A DNA stretch of 64,000 nt, taken from NCBI RefSeq assembly GCF_900142935.1, contig NZ_FSRS01000001.1, forward strand, positions 2,242,001 to 2,306,000, in the 5' to 3' direction. Each line of letters opens with the position of its first letter. Positions within the stretch are counted from its first letter, which is position 1. This stretch comes from Rhodovulum sp. ES.010 (GTDB lineage: Bacteria > Pseudomonadota > Alphaproteobacteria > Rhodobacterales > Rhodobacteraceae). The notes beneath the pieces were generated by a model, which worked only from the letters and a program-made list of their open reading frames with translations, ran no database searches and was not told the origin of the DNA. Below, piece after piece: positions 55,385-63,846 of the stretch. The position numbers were made by a program, and so were the translations under genes.

Positions 55385-56386
55385 ATGCGGCTTCTGTTGA
55401 CCTTGGCGATCGCGGCGGCGGTGCTGTGGACAGCCTACTGGGCGCTTGCCGCGCGTGGCCTGGAACGCGGGCTGGCCGGATGGATCGAAACCCGGCGCGC
55501 CGAGGGCTGGGCGGCCGACTACGCCACCATCGAGGTCACGGGCTATCCGCTGCGCTTCGACACGGCGCTGAGCGGACTGATGCTCGCCGACCCGGACACC
55601 GGCCTTGCCTGGACAGCACCCACGTTCCGCATCGAGGCCGAAAGCCACCGGCCGCAGCGGGTCACGGCGATCTGGCCCGCCTCCCAGCAGATCGCGACGC
55701 CCGACCAGAAGATCGCGCTGGGCGCGGGCCGGATGGAGGGGCGGCTGGGCTTCCGGCCCGGCGTGGCGCTGGAACTGGCCGAGGGCGCCTTCACGCTGGA
55801 GCGGGTGTCGCTCGCCTCGACGGCGGACTGGAACGCCGCGCTCGCCCGGGCCGACCTGGCGGTGCAGGCTGTGGAGGGGCGGCCCGCGACCTACGCGGTG
55901 GACTTCAACGCCGAGGAGATGCGCCCGCCCGCCCCCCTCGTCGCGCTGCTGGACCGGGCGGGCCTGCTTCCCGAGGTCTTCCAGCACATGCGCGTCGACG
56001 CGGTGCTGGCCTTCGACGCGCCGTGGGATCGCACCGCGATCGAGGATCGCCGGCCGCAGATCACCGCGGTCGATATCGGCAAGCTCGACGCGCGCTGGGG
56101 CGATCTGGCGCTTGAGGCGGCGGGCGAGCTGGACGTGAACGCGGACGGCCGGCCGGCGGGGACGCTGACGGTGCGGGCGACGAACTGGCGCGAGATGGTG
56201 GAGATCGCGCGCGCCTCGGGGCGGCTGCCCGAGGGGCTGGCCGACCGCGTCGAGCAGGGGTTGGGGCTTCTCGCGGGGCTTTCGGGGCGGCCCGAAACGC
56301 TGGACGTGGCCTTGCGCTTCGCCGCCGGGCAGACCTGGCTGGGCCCGGTGCCGCTCGGCCCCGCCCCGGATTTCACGATCCGCTAG
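55385..56386 (+). CDS. DUF2125 protein, probably periplasmic
   Basis: 333 residues. N-terminal signal or anchor (MRLLLTLAIAAAVLWTAYWALAA), then beta-rich sequence with VTGYPLRFD, typical of DUF2125 in alphaproteobacteria. Function unknown. Its start is 64 bases from the divergent ChaC-like gene. Confidence 0.87.
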   Translation: MRLLLTLAIAAAVLWTAYWALAARGLERGLAGWIETRRAEGWAADYATIEVTGYPLRFDTALSGLMLADPDTGLAWTAPTFRIEAESHRPQRVTAIWPASQQIATPDQKIALGAGRMEGRLGFRPGVALELAEGAFTLERVSLASTADWNAALARADLAVQAVEGRPATYAVDFNAEEMRPPAPLVALLDRAGLLPEVFQHMRVDAVLAFDAPWDRTAIEDRRPQITAVDIGKLDARWGDLALEAAGELDVNADGRPAGTLTVRATNWREMVEIARASGRLPEGLADRVEQGLGLLAGLSGRPETLDVALRFAAGQTWLGPVPLGPAPDFTIR

Positions 56387-56434
56387 GCGCGGTCCACGCG
56401 GCTGGCGCCTCGGGGGCGCCGTTCGGCCCCGCCC

Positions 56435-57202
56435 CTAGCGGCAGTAGGCCCCGCTGCGGTAACGCGCCGTGTCGAGGTGGAAATGGTTCTGGTGGAAGCG
56501 GTCCGAGTCCGGCCCGAGCACCGTTCCGAACGGCCCGCAGGCCGCCTTGTGCATGGCCCGCAACAGCCGCCCCTGTTTCGGGTCGCGCCAACCGTTGAGC
56601 ACGCTGATCGACGCCCCGTTCCGCAGGTTGATCGCGGCGACATCGACAGCCCGCCCGCGCCCGTGTTCGGAGAGCTTCGCGCCGGGCTGGTTGTTGCGCG
56701 TGCGGCAGGCGTAGTCGGCGACCACCTTGATCGAAGCGACGCCGCCGCCCGTCCGCCCGACCACCGGCTTCACGCCGCTCGCCACCCAGGCGCGCAGCGC
56801 GCGGGCCGTGGTGCAGTCCACCGTCGCGGGCCGGGTCAGCGGCACGCCATCCACCGCCGTCACGCGCACGGGTCGTTCGACGCCGCAGCCCCGTATGCGG
56901 CCCGCGATCGGTGCCAGCACCTCGCCCCGGATGGCCGGATCGCCGCAGATCGCGCCGCGCTTGCGGGTCAGGACCGCAGACGGTTGTGTGCGGATTCCCG
57001 CCGATGTCGCCGCGACGAGCGTGGGAAGCGCGGGCCGCGGCACCGGCCGGAGCGAACGGCCCAGCGCCGGCAGCACGGCGTGCGACAGACCTTTGGCCTG
57101 CGCGGGGCGCGGTTCGGGGCGCGGGGAGGCTTCGGTGGCGGCCGCCGCAGCGGACCCCGCAAGCAGCGAGAAACTCAGCAGAATTGGCAAGAGACGCGTC
57201 AT
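56435..57202 (-). CDS. Extensin-like C-terminal domain protein (predicted cell-wall peptidase)
   Basis: 255 residues with a signal peptide ending near AAAAT. The C-terminal domain has SEHGRGRAVDV and HQNHFHLD, the HxxxxxxD and HxH zinc ligands of the LAS (VanY/MepA) group, so a peptidoglycan-active enzyme is likely. Six or more cysteines could form disulphides. It overlaps tyrC by four bases, as third gene after hisC. Confidence 0.87.
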   Translation of the reverse strand: MTRLLPILLSFSLLAGSAAAAATEASPRPEPRPAQAKGLSHAVLPALGRSLRPVPRPALPTLVAATSAGIRTQPSAVLTRKRGAICGDPAIRGEVLAPIAGRIRGCGVERPVRVTAVDGVPLTRPATVDCTTARALRAWVASGVKPVVGRTGGGVASIKVVADYACRTRNNQPGAKLSEHGRGRAVDVAAINLRNGASISVLNGWRDPKQGRLLRAMHKAACGPFGTVLGPDSDRFHQNHFHLDTARYRSGAYCR

Positions 57203-58119
57203 GAATGCACCTTCGTCCGGCCGAAATCCGGGGCGTCGGTGTCCTGCCCGGCCTCGATGATGCCGCGCCGGATCGCCCTTGTCCTCGTGAAATACTCGAA
57301 AAGTTGCTCGCCGTCACCTGTGCGGATCGCGCGTTGCAGCGCGAAGAGCTCCTCGGTGAACCGGCCGAGAATTTCCAAGGTCGCGTCCTTGTTGGTCAGG
57401 AACACGTCGCGCCACATGGTCGGGTCCGAGGCGGCGATCCGGGTGAAGTCGCGGAAGCCGGCGGCCGAATACTTGATGACCTCGCTGTCGGTGACGCGCC
57501 GCAGGTCGTCGGCGACGCCGACCATCGTGTAGGCGATGAGGTGCGGCGCATGGCTGGTCACGGCCAGGACGAGGTCGTGGTGGTCGGGGTCCATCTCGTC
57601 GACATGGGCGCCGATCCCCTCCCAGAGCGCCCGCAGGCGGGCGACCGCGTTCCGGTCGCTTCCGTTGACGGGCACCAGCAGGCACCAGCGGTTGTCGAAG
57701 AGTTCGGCAAAGCCCGAGCGCGGCCCCGAATGCTCGGTGCCCGCGAGCGGGTGGCCGGGGATGAAATGCACGCCCTCGGGGATATGCGGCGCGACCGTAT
57801 CGATCACCGCCCGCTTGACCGAGCCGACATCGGTCACGGTCGCGCCGGGTTTCAGATGCGGCGCGATCTCTTCGGCAAGCGCCGCCATCGCACCGACCGG
57901 CACGGCCAGAACCACGAGATCGGCGCCCTCGACGGCCTCGGCGGCGGTGTCCACCACCCGGTCGACCAGCCCGATCTCGGCGGCGGTGGCGCGGGTCTCG
58001 GCCGAGCGCGCGGTGCCCACGACCTCGCCCGCCAGCCCCGCGCGGCGCATCGCCAGCGCCATCGACCCCGCGATGAGCCCCAGCCCGATCAGCGCGACGC
58101 GATCGTAAAGCGGGCTCAT
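57199..58119 (-). CDS. tyrC: Prephenate/arogenate dehydrogenase
   Basis: 306 residues. N-terminal NAD(P) motif [13 protein letters not shown]; catalytic-site features [12 protein letters not shown] and SHAPHLIAY. It performs the oxidative step to tyrosine. Overlap with hisC (ATGA) is common in Rhodobacterales, where HisC also serves aromatic amino acids. Whether prephenate or arogenate is preferred is not clear. Confidence 0.92.
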   Translation of the reverse strand: MSPLYDRVALIGLGLIAGSMALAMRRAGLAGEVVGTARSAETRATAAEIGLVDRVVDTAAEAVEGADLVVLAVPVGAMAALAEEIAPHLKPGATVTDVGSVKRAVIDTVAPHIPEGVHFIPGHPLAGTEHSGPRSGFAELFDNRWCLLVPVNGSDRNAVARLRALWEGIGAHVDEMDPDHHDLVLAVTSHAPHLIAYTMVGVADDLRRVTDSEVIKYSAAGFRDFTRIAASDPTMWRDVFLTNKDATLEILGRFTEELFALQRAIRTGDGEQLFEYFTRTRAIRRGIIEAGQDTDAPDFGRTKVHS

Positions 58120-59201
58120 CGCGCACGCTCCACGAATTGCGCGATGGCATGGACCACCCGGCGGCAGGCGGGCTCGTCTCCCACGGTGATGCGCAGGCAG
58201 TTCGGCAGCTGGTAGCCGGCCACCTGCCGCACGATGAGCCCCTGCGATTTCAGGAACGCGTCGCAGGCGGCGGCCTCGTCCGGGTCGGCGAAGCGCGGCA
58301 GCACGAAATTGGCGAAGCTCGCGTCGGTCGGGACACCGATCCCGTTCAGCGCCTCGACCATCCAGGCGCGCAGCCGCGCGTTCTCGGCCCGGCAGCGGTC
58401 GGTGTAGTCGGTGTCGCGCAGCGCCGCCTCGGCGGTGTCGAGCTGCGTGGTCGACAGGTTGAACGGCCCGCGCACGCGGTTCAGCACCGCGATCACCTCG
58501 TCCGGCCCGTAGCCCCAGCCGATGCGCAGGCCGCCGAGCCCGTGGATCTTGGAAAACGTGCGGGTCATCACGACGTTCTCGCGCGCCTCGACCAGCGCCT
58601 TGCCGCCATCGAAGCCGTCGACGAATTCCGCATAGGCGCCGTCGAGGACCACCAGCGCGCCGTCGGGCACGCCGTCGGCGAGCCGCGCGGTGTCTTCCGC
58701 CGGAATCATCGTGCCGGTGGGATTCGCCGGGTTCGCGATGAACACCAGCCGCGTCGCCTCGGTGCAGGCGGCGAGGATCGCGTCGACATCGACGGTACGG
58801 TCCCGCTCGGGCACCTCGACGGGCGTGGCGCCGGCCGCGAGCGCCGAGATGCGGTACATAGAGAAGCCGTGCGCGGTATAGATCACCTCGCTGCCGGGGC
58901 CGGCATAGGCCTGGCAGAGGAAGGTGATGATCTCGTCCGAGCCCACCCCGCAGATCACGCGGGCCGGGTCCAGCCCGTGCACCTCGCCGATGGCCGCGCG
59001 CAGTTCGGCATGGTCGGTCGAGGGGTAGCGATGCAACGATCCGGCCGTGCGCGCGAAGGCGGCCTTGGCCCGCTCCGAGGGGCCGAAGGGGTTTTCGTTC
59101 GACGACAGCTTGACCACGTCGTCGCGGCCGGCGATCCGGGACTGTCCGCCCACATAGGGGGCGATCTCCAGGATCCCGGGCTGGGGCGTGATGCGGTTCA
59201 T
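58116..59201 (-). CDS. hisC: Histidinol-phosphate aminotransferase
   Basis: 361 residues from ATG 59201 after AAGGAG. Class I/II PLP enzyme: [18 protein letters not shown], and Schiff-base lysine in [14 protein letters not shown]. It acts in histidine synthesis and, given the tyrC coupling, may also transaminate prephenate or arylpyruvates. Confidence 0.94.
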   Translation of the reverse strand: MNRITPQPGILEIAPYVGGQSRIAGRDDVVKLSSNENPFGPSERAKAAFARTAGSLHRYPSTDHAELRAAIGEVHGLDPARVICGVGSDEIITFLCQAYAGPGSEVIYTAHGFSMYRISALAAGATPVEVPERDRTVDVDAILAACTEATRLVFIANPANPTGTMIPAEDTARLADGVPDGALVVLDGAYAEFVDGFDGGKALVEARENVVMTRTFSKIHGLGGLRIGWGYGPDEVIAVLNRVRGPFNLSTTQLDTAEAALRDTDYTDRCRAENARLRAWMVEALNGIGVPTDASFANFVLPRFADPDEAAACDAFLKSQGLIVRQVAGYQLPNCLRITVGDEPACRRVVHAIAQFVERAR

Positions 59202-59287
59202 GGGTCTCTCCTTGGCGGGCATCCCTAGCCGAAGGGTCCTTTCAAGGCCAGTCCGAAGAGCGGGGCGCGGGCGCCGCAGACGCGAAA

Positions 59288-59315
59288 CGGCCCGCCCTGC
59301 ATCCAGGACGGGCCG
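59288..59315 (-). terminator. Terminator candidate for rpsD
   Basis: 7-bp stem CGGCCCG/CGGGCCG extended inside by CCTG/CAGG after one mismatch. On the minus strand it is followed by TTTCG. Located 27 bases after the rpsD stop. Confidence 0.65.
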
Positions 59316-59342
59316 CCAATGGCCGTTCGGATGCGCCGACGC

Positions 59343-59963
59343 CTAGTTCTGCGCGTAGAATTCGATGACGAGGTTCGGTTCCATCATGACCGGGTAGGGC
59401 ACGTCCGACAGGCCGGGCGTGCGCACGAACGTCGCGGTCATCTTGGAATGGTCGGCCTCGAGATAATCGGGCACGTCGCGTTCGGCCAGTTGCACGGCCT
59501 CGAGCACGGCGGCCATCTGCTTGGACTTCTCGCGGACCTCGACCACGTCGCCTTCCTTGACGCGGTAGGAGGGGATGTTCACGCGCTTGCCGTTCACCAG
59601 CACGTGGCCGTGGTTCACGAATTGCCGCGCGGCGAAGATCGTGGGCACGAACTTGGCGCGGTAGACCACGGCGTCGAGCCGGCGCTCCAGCAGGCCGATG
59701 AGGATTTCACCGGTATCGCCGCGGACCCGCTCGGCCTCGGCGAAGATGCGGCGGAACTGCTTCTCGGTCAGGTCGCCGTAATAGCCCTTGAGCTTCTGCT
59801 TGGCGCGCAGCTGGATGCCGAAGTCGGACAGCTTGCCCTTGCGGCGCTGGCCGTGCTGGCCGGGGCCGTATTCGCGGCGGTTGACCGGGGATTTCGGACG
59901 GCCCCAGATGTTCTCGCCCATCCGGCGGTCGATCTTGTACTTGGCAGACGTGCGTTTGGTCAC
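59343..59963 (-). CDS. rpsD: 30S ribosomal protein S4
   Basis: 206 residues, GTG start with AAGGAG eight bases before. Sequence is typical ([34 protein letters not shown] in the S4 RNA-binding domain). There are no cysteines near the N-terminus, so it is the zinc-free form. It stands alone here, apart from the alpha operon, as in other alphaproteobacteria. Confidence 0.97.
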   Translation of the reverse strand: MTKRTSAKYKIDRRMGENIWGRPKSPVNRREYGPGQHGQRRKGKLSDFGIQLRAKQKLKGYYGDLTEKQFRRIFAEAERVRGDTGEILIGLLERRLDAVVYRAKFVPTIFAARQFVNHGHVLVNGKRVNIPSYRVKEGDVVEVREKSKQMAAVLEAVQLAERDVPDYLEADHSKMTATFVRTPGLSDVPYPVMMEPNLVIEFYAQN

Positions 59964-59986
59964 GGCTGATCTCCTTCAAAAGGGCA

Positions 59987-60055
59987 CCGCCCAAGGGCGG
60001 CCATGAAGGGCGTTGTCCTTTGGCCTTTCGGCCCGACAGGCATCCCCTTGCGGGG
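59987..60055 (-). promoter_or_regulatory. Structured 5' leader of rpsD
   Basis: The leader between the promoter and the GTG holds three hairpins: CCCC-GCAA-GGGG (60044-60055), GGCC-GAAA-GGCC (60022-60033), both with GNRA tetraloops on the RNA strand, and CCGCCC-TT-GGGCGG (59987-60000), close to the ribosome binding site. It may serve S4 autoregulation; that is inference. Confidence 0.55.
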
Positions 60056-60103
60056 GCCACCAACACCAATGAAAGACCCGGCCGCGGGGGCCGGGATGGG
60101 CCG

Positions 60104-60131
60104 CTTATACGGATGCGCGCGAAGGTGTCAA
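60104..60131 (-). promoter_or_regulatory. rpsD promoter
   Basis: On the minus strand TTGACA (60131-60126), 16-base spacer, TATAAG (60109-60104): a near-consensus housekeeping promoter, giving a leader of about 135 bases. Confidence 0.85.
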
Positions 60132-60177
60132 TGCCCCCTGTCCGACCGGCGCGGCCGCGCGGACGCCCCGGCGCCCG

Positions 60178-61113
60178 CTACCCCTCGGGCACGACCAGCC
60201 CGCGGAAATCGCCCGCCGCCACCTCGCGCACGATCTCGGCGAACCGGCGATACCCCGCCTCGTCGCCCGCCGTTGCCCGCCAGGCCAGGCCGATGGACCG
60301 CACGAAGCGGTCGCGGCGGAAGGTCAGGACCGCGACATCGTTGCCGCGACCGGTGATTTCGGACTGGACGTAGAGCGCGGGCAGGAAGGCCAGCCCCATG
60401 TCCATCGCCGCCATCTGGCGCAGTGCGTCCAGGCTCGTGCCCTCGTAATCCTGCAGCAGATTCGCGCCCACCTCCCGGCACAGGGCCTCGATCTGGCCGT
60501 GCAGGGTGAAGGCGCGGGAGAGCGAGAGCACCGTCTGGCCCGCAAGGTCGGCATCCGTGACGCGCGCCGCACGGGCGAGCGGATGGGTCCGCGCGACGGC
60601 GAGTTTCAGGGGCTCGCGGAACAGCCGCTCGACCGTGACGTCCGAGGACTGCAAAGGCAACTGGGTCAGGATCAGGTCGTGGCGCCCGGCCAGCAGGTCC
60701 TCGAGCAGGCGCCGGGGCGCCCCCTCGTGGATGTAGAGCCGCAACTCGGGGAAGCGTTCGTGCAGGCGGCGGACGACGTTGGGCAGGATGTAGGGGCCGA
60801 AGGTCGCCGTCGCGCCCAGGCGGATCGTGCCGGCCATGCCGGTGCGCATCCGTTCCGACATGTCGCCGAGCGTGCCCACATCGCCGATGATGCGCGCCGC
60901 GCGGGCCAGCACCTCGCGCCCGGCGGGCGTCAGCACGGCGCCCGCGCGCCCGCGCTCGACCAGCACCAGGCCGAGGACCTCCTCGAGGTTGGCGATCTGC
61001 AGGCTGAGCGAAGGTTGCGTGATGCCCAGCCGTTCGGCCGCCTTCCGGTAATGGCCGGATTCCGCGAGGGTCACGAAATAGCGCAACTGCTTGAAGGTAG
61101 GTTCCCGGCTCAT
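60178..61113 (-). CDS. LysR-type regulator resembling OxyR
   Basis: 311 residues from ATG 61113. N-terminal helix-turn-helix (LAESGHYRKAAERLGITQPSLS) and inducer domain. It looks like OxyR in overall form, but only the second redox cysteine position (Cys212 in EALCREVG) is kept; the peroxidatic position nine residues earlier is Thr203. Thus it probably senses something else. It is divergent from the small-protein genes at 61245 on, which are its likely targets. The gap 61114-61244 contains the A/T-rich ATAGGTTTTTCCAAT. Confidence 0.88.
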   Translation of the reverse strand: MSREPTFKQLRYFVTLAESGHYRKAAERLGITQPSLSLQIANLEEVLGLVLVERGRAGAVLTPAGREVLARAARIIGDVGTLGDMSERMRTGMAGTIRLGATATFGPYILPNVVRRLHERFPELRLYIHEGAPRRLLEDLLAGRHDLILTQLPLQSSDVTVERLFREPLKLAVARTHPLARAARVTDADLAGQTVLSLSRAFTLHGQIEALCREVGANLLQDYEGTSLDALRQMAAMDMGLAFLPALYVQSEITGRGNDVAVLTFRRDRFVRSIGLAWRATAGDEAGYRRFAEIVREVAAGDFRGLVVPEG

Positions 61114-61244
61114 CAGGGGCCCCGTGCGCGGCGTTTCCGATAGGTTTTTCCAATCGGACTCAACAAGAGCATAGGATACCATCCGCATCCGACCACCCCC
61201 ACATTGTCGGTAAGGCGGGATCGCCATCACCGCAGGGAGGTTCC

Positions 61245-61524
61245 ATGCTCGACCAGTCCGGCCTGACCCAGATCGCCGCCGCAACCGGGGGCCCGGCGGC
61301 CGGGCATGTGGGCGAGATCCATGTGGCCCGAGCGCGCGACACCCGGCGAGAGCGTGCCGCATTGGCGCTGCCGGTTCCTGGCCACGCCGCACGAGGCGGA
61401 GATCGCGCGCGAGATACCGCGCCTGCTCCACCGTATCGACGGCAGCCTGCGCTGGCCCAATGTCGAGACGATCGAACGCTACAATGGACTGCCGGCCTAT
61501 GCCGGCGCCACGCCGCACGACTGA
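61245..61524 (+). pseudogene. Small gene split by a +1 frameshift
   Basis: A strong start (AGGGAGG five bases before ATG 61245) opens MLDQSGLTQIAAATGG in one frame. G/C at third codon positions is high there until about 61330, after which the next frame becomes the coding-like one, giving ERATPGESVPHWRCRFLATPHEAEIAREI and ending with TGA at 61524. Removing one base, for example in CCC at 61328-61330, gives a continuous protein of about 92 residues. I do not recognise the family. It is either a real mutation or a sequence error; programmed shifting is less likely. Confidence 0.6.
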
Positions 61525-61560
61525 TTTCTCAACCGCCACGGATGGATAGGAGGCTTGGAC

Positions 61561-61785
61561 ATGCCCAGACAGATCGCCGGAGACGGCCTCGGCGCACGGA
61601 TCGAGACCTTGCGCGCCCGACACCGCGCGCTGGACGAGGAGGTGCGCGCCGAGTATCGCCGCCCCCTGCCCGACCTTGCCCGGCTGACCGCGCTCAAGCG
61701 CGAACGTCTGCGGCTCAAGGACACGCTGTCGGACTATGACGGGGCGCTTCGCACCATTGCGCGGGCGCAGCGTACGACGGCGTGA
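61561..61785 (+). CDS. DUF465 (YdcH-like) small protein
   Basis: 74 residues from ATG 61561 with AGGAGG eight bases before; a TTG two codons earlier is less likely. The sequence RIETLRARHRALDEEVR followed by LKRERLRLKDTL is the helical hairpin of DUF465. Function unknown. It lies 36 bases after the frameshifted gene, in the group divergent from the LysR gene. Confidence 0.85.
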   Translation: MPRQIAGDGLGARIETLRARHRALDEEVRAEYRRPLPDLARLTALKRERLRLKDTLSDYDGALRTIARAQRTTA

Positions 61786-61862
61786 AAGCCGACGGAACGG
61801 TGCCGCCCCCCACCGGCACTGTTCCGTCGCACCGTTTCCCTCCACATGGAAGGCCATGACTC

Positions 61863-62060
61863 ATGTATTTCGGCTCCCCCTTCGATCTGCTGGCTGCCGG
61901 CCGGATGTTCCACAGCGCCGAGATCGACGAATTGCAGGAGGCGATGGACTGGGCGACGCCCAATGTCGGCCATGTCCCGTCGCCCCCGGACCACTCCGAC
62001 CCGCAGGTCACGCCGATATTCCGGCACCGCGCGTCGCCCGAGGACCGTCTCGTGGGGTGA
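61863..62060 (+). CDS. Unrecognised small protein
   Basis: 65 residues (MYFGSPFDLLAAGRMFHSAE at the start). Not a family that I know. It has GGAAGG eleven bases upstream, coding-like third-position G/C, and follows the DUF465 gene by 77 bases. No membrane segment or cysteine. Third member of the divergent small-gene group. Confidence 0.6.
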   Translation: MYFGSPFDLLAAGRMFHSAEIDELQEAMDWATPNVGHVPSPPDHSDPQVTPIFRHRASPEDRLVG

Positions 62061-62088
62061 CGCGGGGCGCGCCGGTTGCCGGGCCCGT

Positions 62089-62445
62089 TCAGCCGTCGGC
62101 GTGGTCGTGATCGTGCGGCGGCGCGGGGGCGAGCCGGCCTTCCACATAGGCCCGCGCCGCTTCGGCCGGGTCGGTCTCGGCAGTGGCCACCGCGGCGATG
62201 CCGCGGGCGGCCATGCGCCGATGGAACCCCTCCCCGACACTTCCGGCGATGATGGCCTCGGCCTCGTAGAGCGGGTGATGTCCCTCGCCATGGAAGTCGT
62301 GCAGCGCCATCCCCCTGGGCAGATCGATCCGGTCCACCTCGCGGGCGGGCGCGTCCGGGTGCGCCTCGAAGACGAAGAACCGGCGCGTCCGGCCGGCATG
62401 GGACGTCACGGTGCGAAAATTCTGGCTGGCAACGGCAATGCGCAT
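62089..62445 (-). CDS. NifX/NifB-like dinitrogenase iron-molybdenum cofactor domain protein
   Basis: 118 residues. MRIAVASQNFRTVTSHAGRTRRFFVFE is typical of the Fe-Mo cofactor biosynthesis domain (PF02579), with IIAGSVGEGFHRRM later. The C-terminus is His/Asp-rich (PPHDHDHADG), possibly metal-binding. The fold carries metal clusters in nitrogenase assembly, but stand-alone copies occur in non-fixers and no nif genes are visible. The 242-bp gap upstream (62446-62687) shows only a weak CCCGAC/GTCGGG dyad at 62594-62614. Confidence 0.85.
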   Translation of the reverse strand: MRIAVASQNFRTVTSHAGRTRRFFVFEAHPDAPAREVDRIDLPRGMALHDFHGEGHHPLYEAEAIIAGSVGEGFHRRMAARGIAAVATAETDPAEAARAYVEGRLAPAPPHDHDHADG

Positions 62446-62687
62446 GAATCCTCGGCCTCTGTTGTGATTGCCCGCCGCGTCGCCCGGTCATCGGGGCCGC
62501 AGTCGGCGGGAGACGGCTTCATGGGACACGATCCGGCCGGAAAGTCTGTGACTTCGTCACCGGGTCCCTTGCCGAACCCCGCCCGAGGCGTCGCCCGACG
62601 ATCGCGCGGTCGGGGGCAAGGGCCCCGTCCACGTGCACGCGCCCGCCATCGGCCCGCGCATCGGGGCCGGCGAGCGCGCCCGCCCGA

Positions 62688-63746
62688 TCACGCCTCGTCT
62701 TCCAGGCTCGCACGGGCGAGCGTCAGGTCGTCGGGGCGCCCGACATCGAGCCAGGGCTCGTGCATCGGGAAGGCGACGGTGCGCCGGCCCGCCTCGCGCA
62801 GCCGGTCGAACAGCGTGGGCATGTCGCAGGGGCTGTTCCGCTCCAGGTGGTCGAGAGCATCGGGCAGGAAGGCATAGATGCCGGCATTGATATGGCTACG
62901 GATCACCGGTTTCTCGACGAAGCCCGCGATGTCCACCCCGTCCATCTCGACCACGCCGAACGGATTGGCCCATTCGTAGACCCGAACCGCCATCACCGCC
63001 GCGGCCTCGTGCCGGGCGCGGAATTCCAGCACCTCGCCATAGTCGATATCGGTCAGAACGTCGCCATTGGTGACGAGGAACGGCAGCTCGGGCCGCGGAT
63101 CGAGCAGCGCGAGCGCCCCGGCGGTGCCGAGGGGCGCGTCCTCGGTGACGTAGTCGATGCGGACGCCAAGGGCCGCGCCGTCGCCGAAATGGTCGCGGAT
63201 CATCTGGCCGAGATAGTTGAGCGAGATCACGAAGCGGCTGATCCCCTGGCTCCGCGCGCGCTCCACGATATGCTGCAGAAGCGGCTTGCCGGCCACGGGC
63301 AGCATCGGCTTGGGGCAGCTTTCGGTATAGGGGCGCAGGCGGGTGCCCTTGCCGCCGGCCATGATGACCATGACATTGTCGCGCTCGGGCGGGGTGTCGA
63401 GCGTGTCCCAGAGGTGCAGGCCGACGGGGCGGCCCGCGGGGTCGACCACGGGGACCTGCTGCACCTTGTTTGCGACCATCAGCGCGCGCACGATCTCGCG
63501 GTCGGTGCCCTCGGGCACCACCAGCGGGTTGGGGTTCGCGATCTCGCTGACCGCGTCCTCCATCGACAGCCCGCGCAACAGCCCGCGGCGCAGGTCCCCG
63601 TCGGTGACCGACCCGTAAAGCCGCCCGTCCGCATGCACGCACAGCACAAGCCGGATGCCGACCGCGTTGAGATTCTCGATGGTCTCGGTCAGCGTCGCGG
63701 TCTTCGGCAACAGCGCGCGGCGCCAGCGGGCTTCGAGATCGGTCAT
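62688..63746 (-). CDS. Sugar-phosphate nucleotidyltransferase with N-terminal CBS pair
   Basis: 352 residues from ATG 63746 (AAGGAG nine bases before). CBS domains cover ~8-118 (SVTDGDLRRG); the transferase begins MVIMAGGKGTRLRPYTESCPKPML (the G-rich nucleotide site and catalytic Lys, read in two parts) and has VTNGDVLTDIDY and GFVEKP. This layout matches PtmE-type GlcN-1-P guanylyltransferase in legionaminic acid synthesis. The next gene upstream is a LegC-like aminotransferase, which supports that. The exact nucleotide and sugar are inferred. Confidence 0.88.
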   Translation of the reverse strand: MTDLEARWRRALLPKTATLTETIENLNAVGIRLVLCVHADGRLYGSVTDGDLRRGLLRGLSMEDAVSEIANPNPLVVPEGTDREIVRALMVANKVQQVPVVDPAGRPVGLHLWDTLDTPPERDNVMVIMAGGKGTRLRPYTESCPKPMLPVAGKPLLQHIVERARSQGISRFVISLNYLGQMIRDHFGDGAALGVRIDYVTEDAPLGTAGALALLDPRPELPFLVTNGDVLTDIDYGEVLEFRARHEAAAVMAVRVYEWANPFGVVEMDGVDIAGFVEKPVIRSHINAGIYAFLPDALDHLERNSPCDMPTLFDRLREAGRRTVAFPMHEPWLDVGRPDDLTLARASLEDEA

Positions 63747-63846
63747 CGGGCGCGCTCCTTCTCGGTCGGGTCGACCCCGGCGGCCGTGATCGCCCCGATC
63801 CGGGGACGGCCGCCGCATGTGATCGGCAGGGCAATCTCGGCCACCC

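Noticed and set aside
61306..61524. Independent 72-residue gene
   Set aside because: No ribosome binding site before its ATG, and the strong start at 61245 in the neighbouring frame explains the locus better as one frameshifted gene.
62089..62445. Evidence of nitrogen fixation
   Set aside because: A lone NifX/NifB-like domain occurs in many non-fixing bacteria; no nif structural gene is present in the window.
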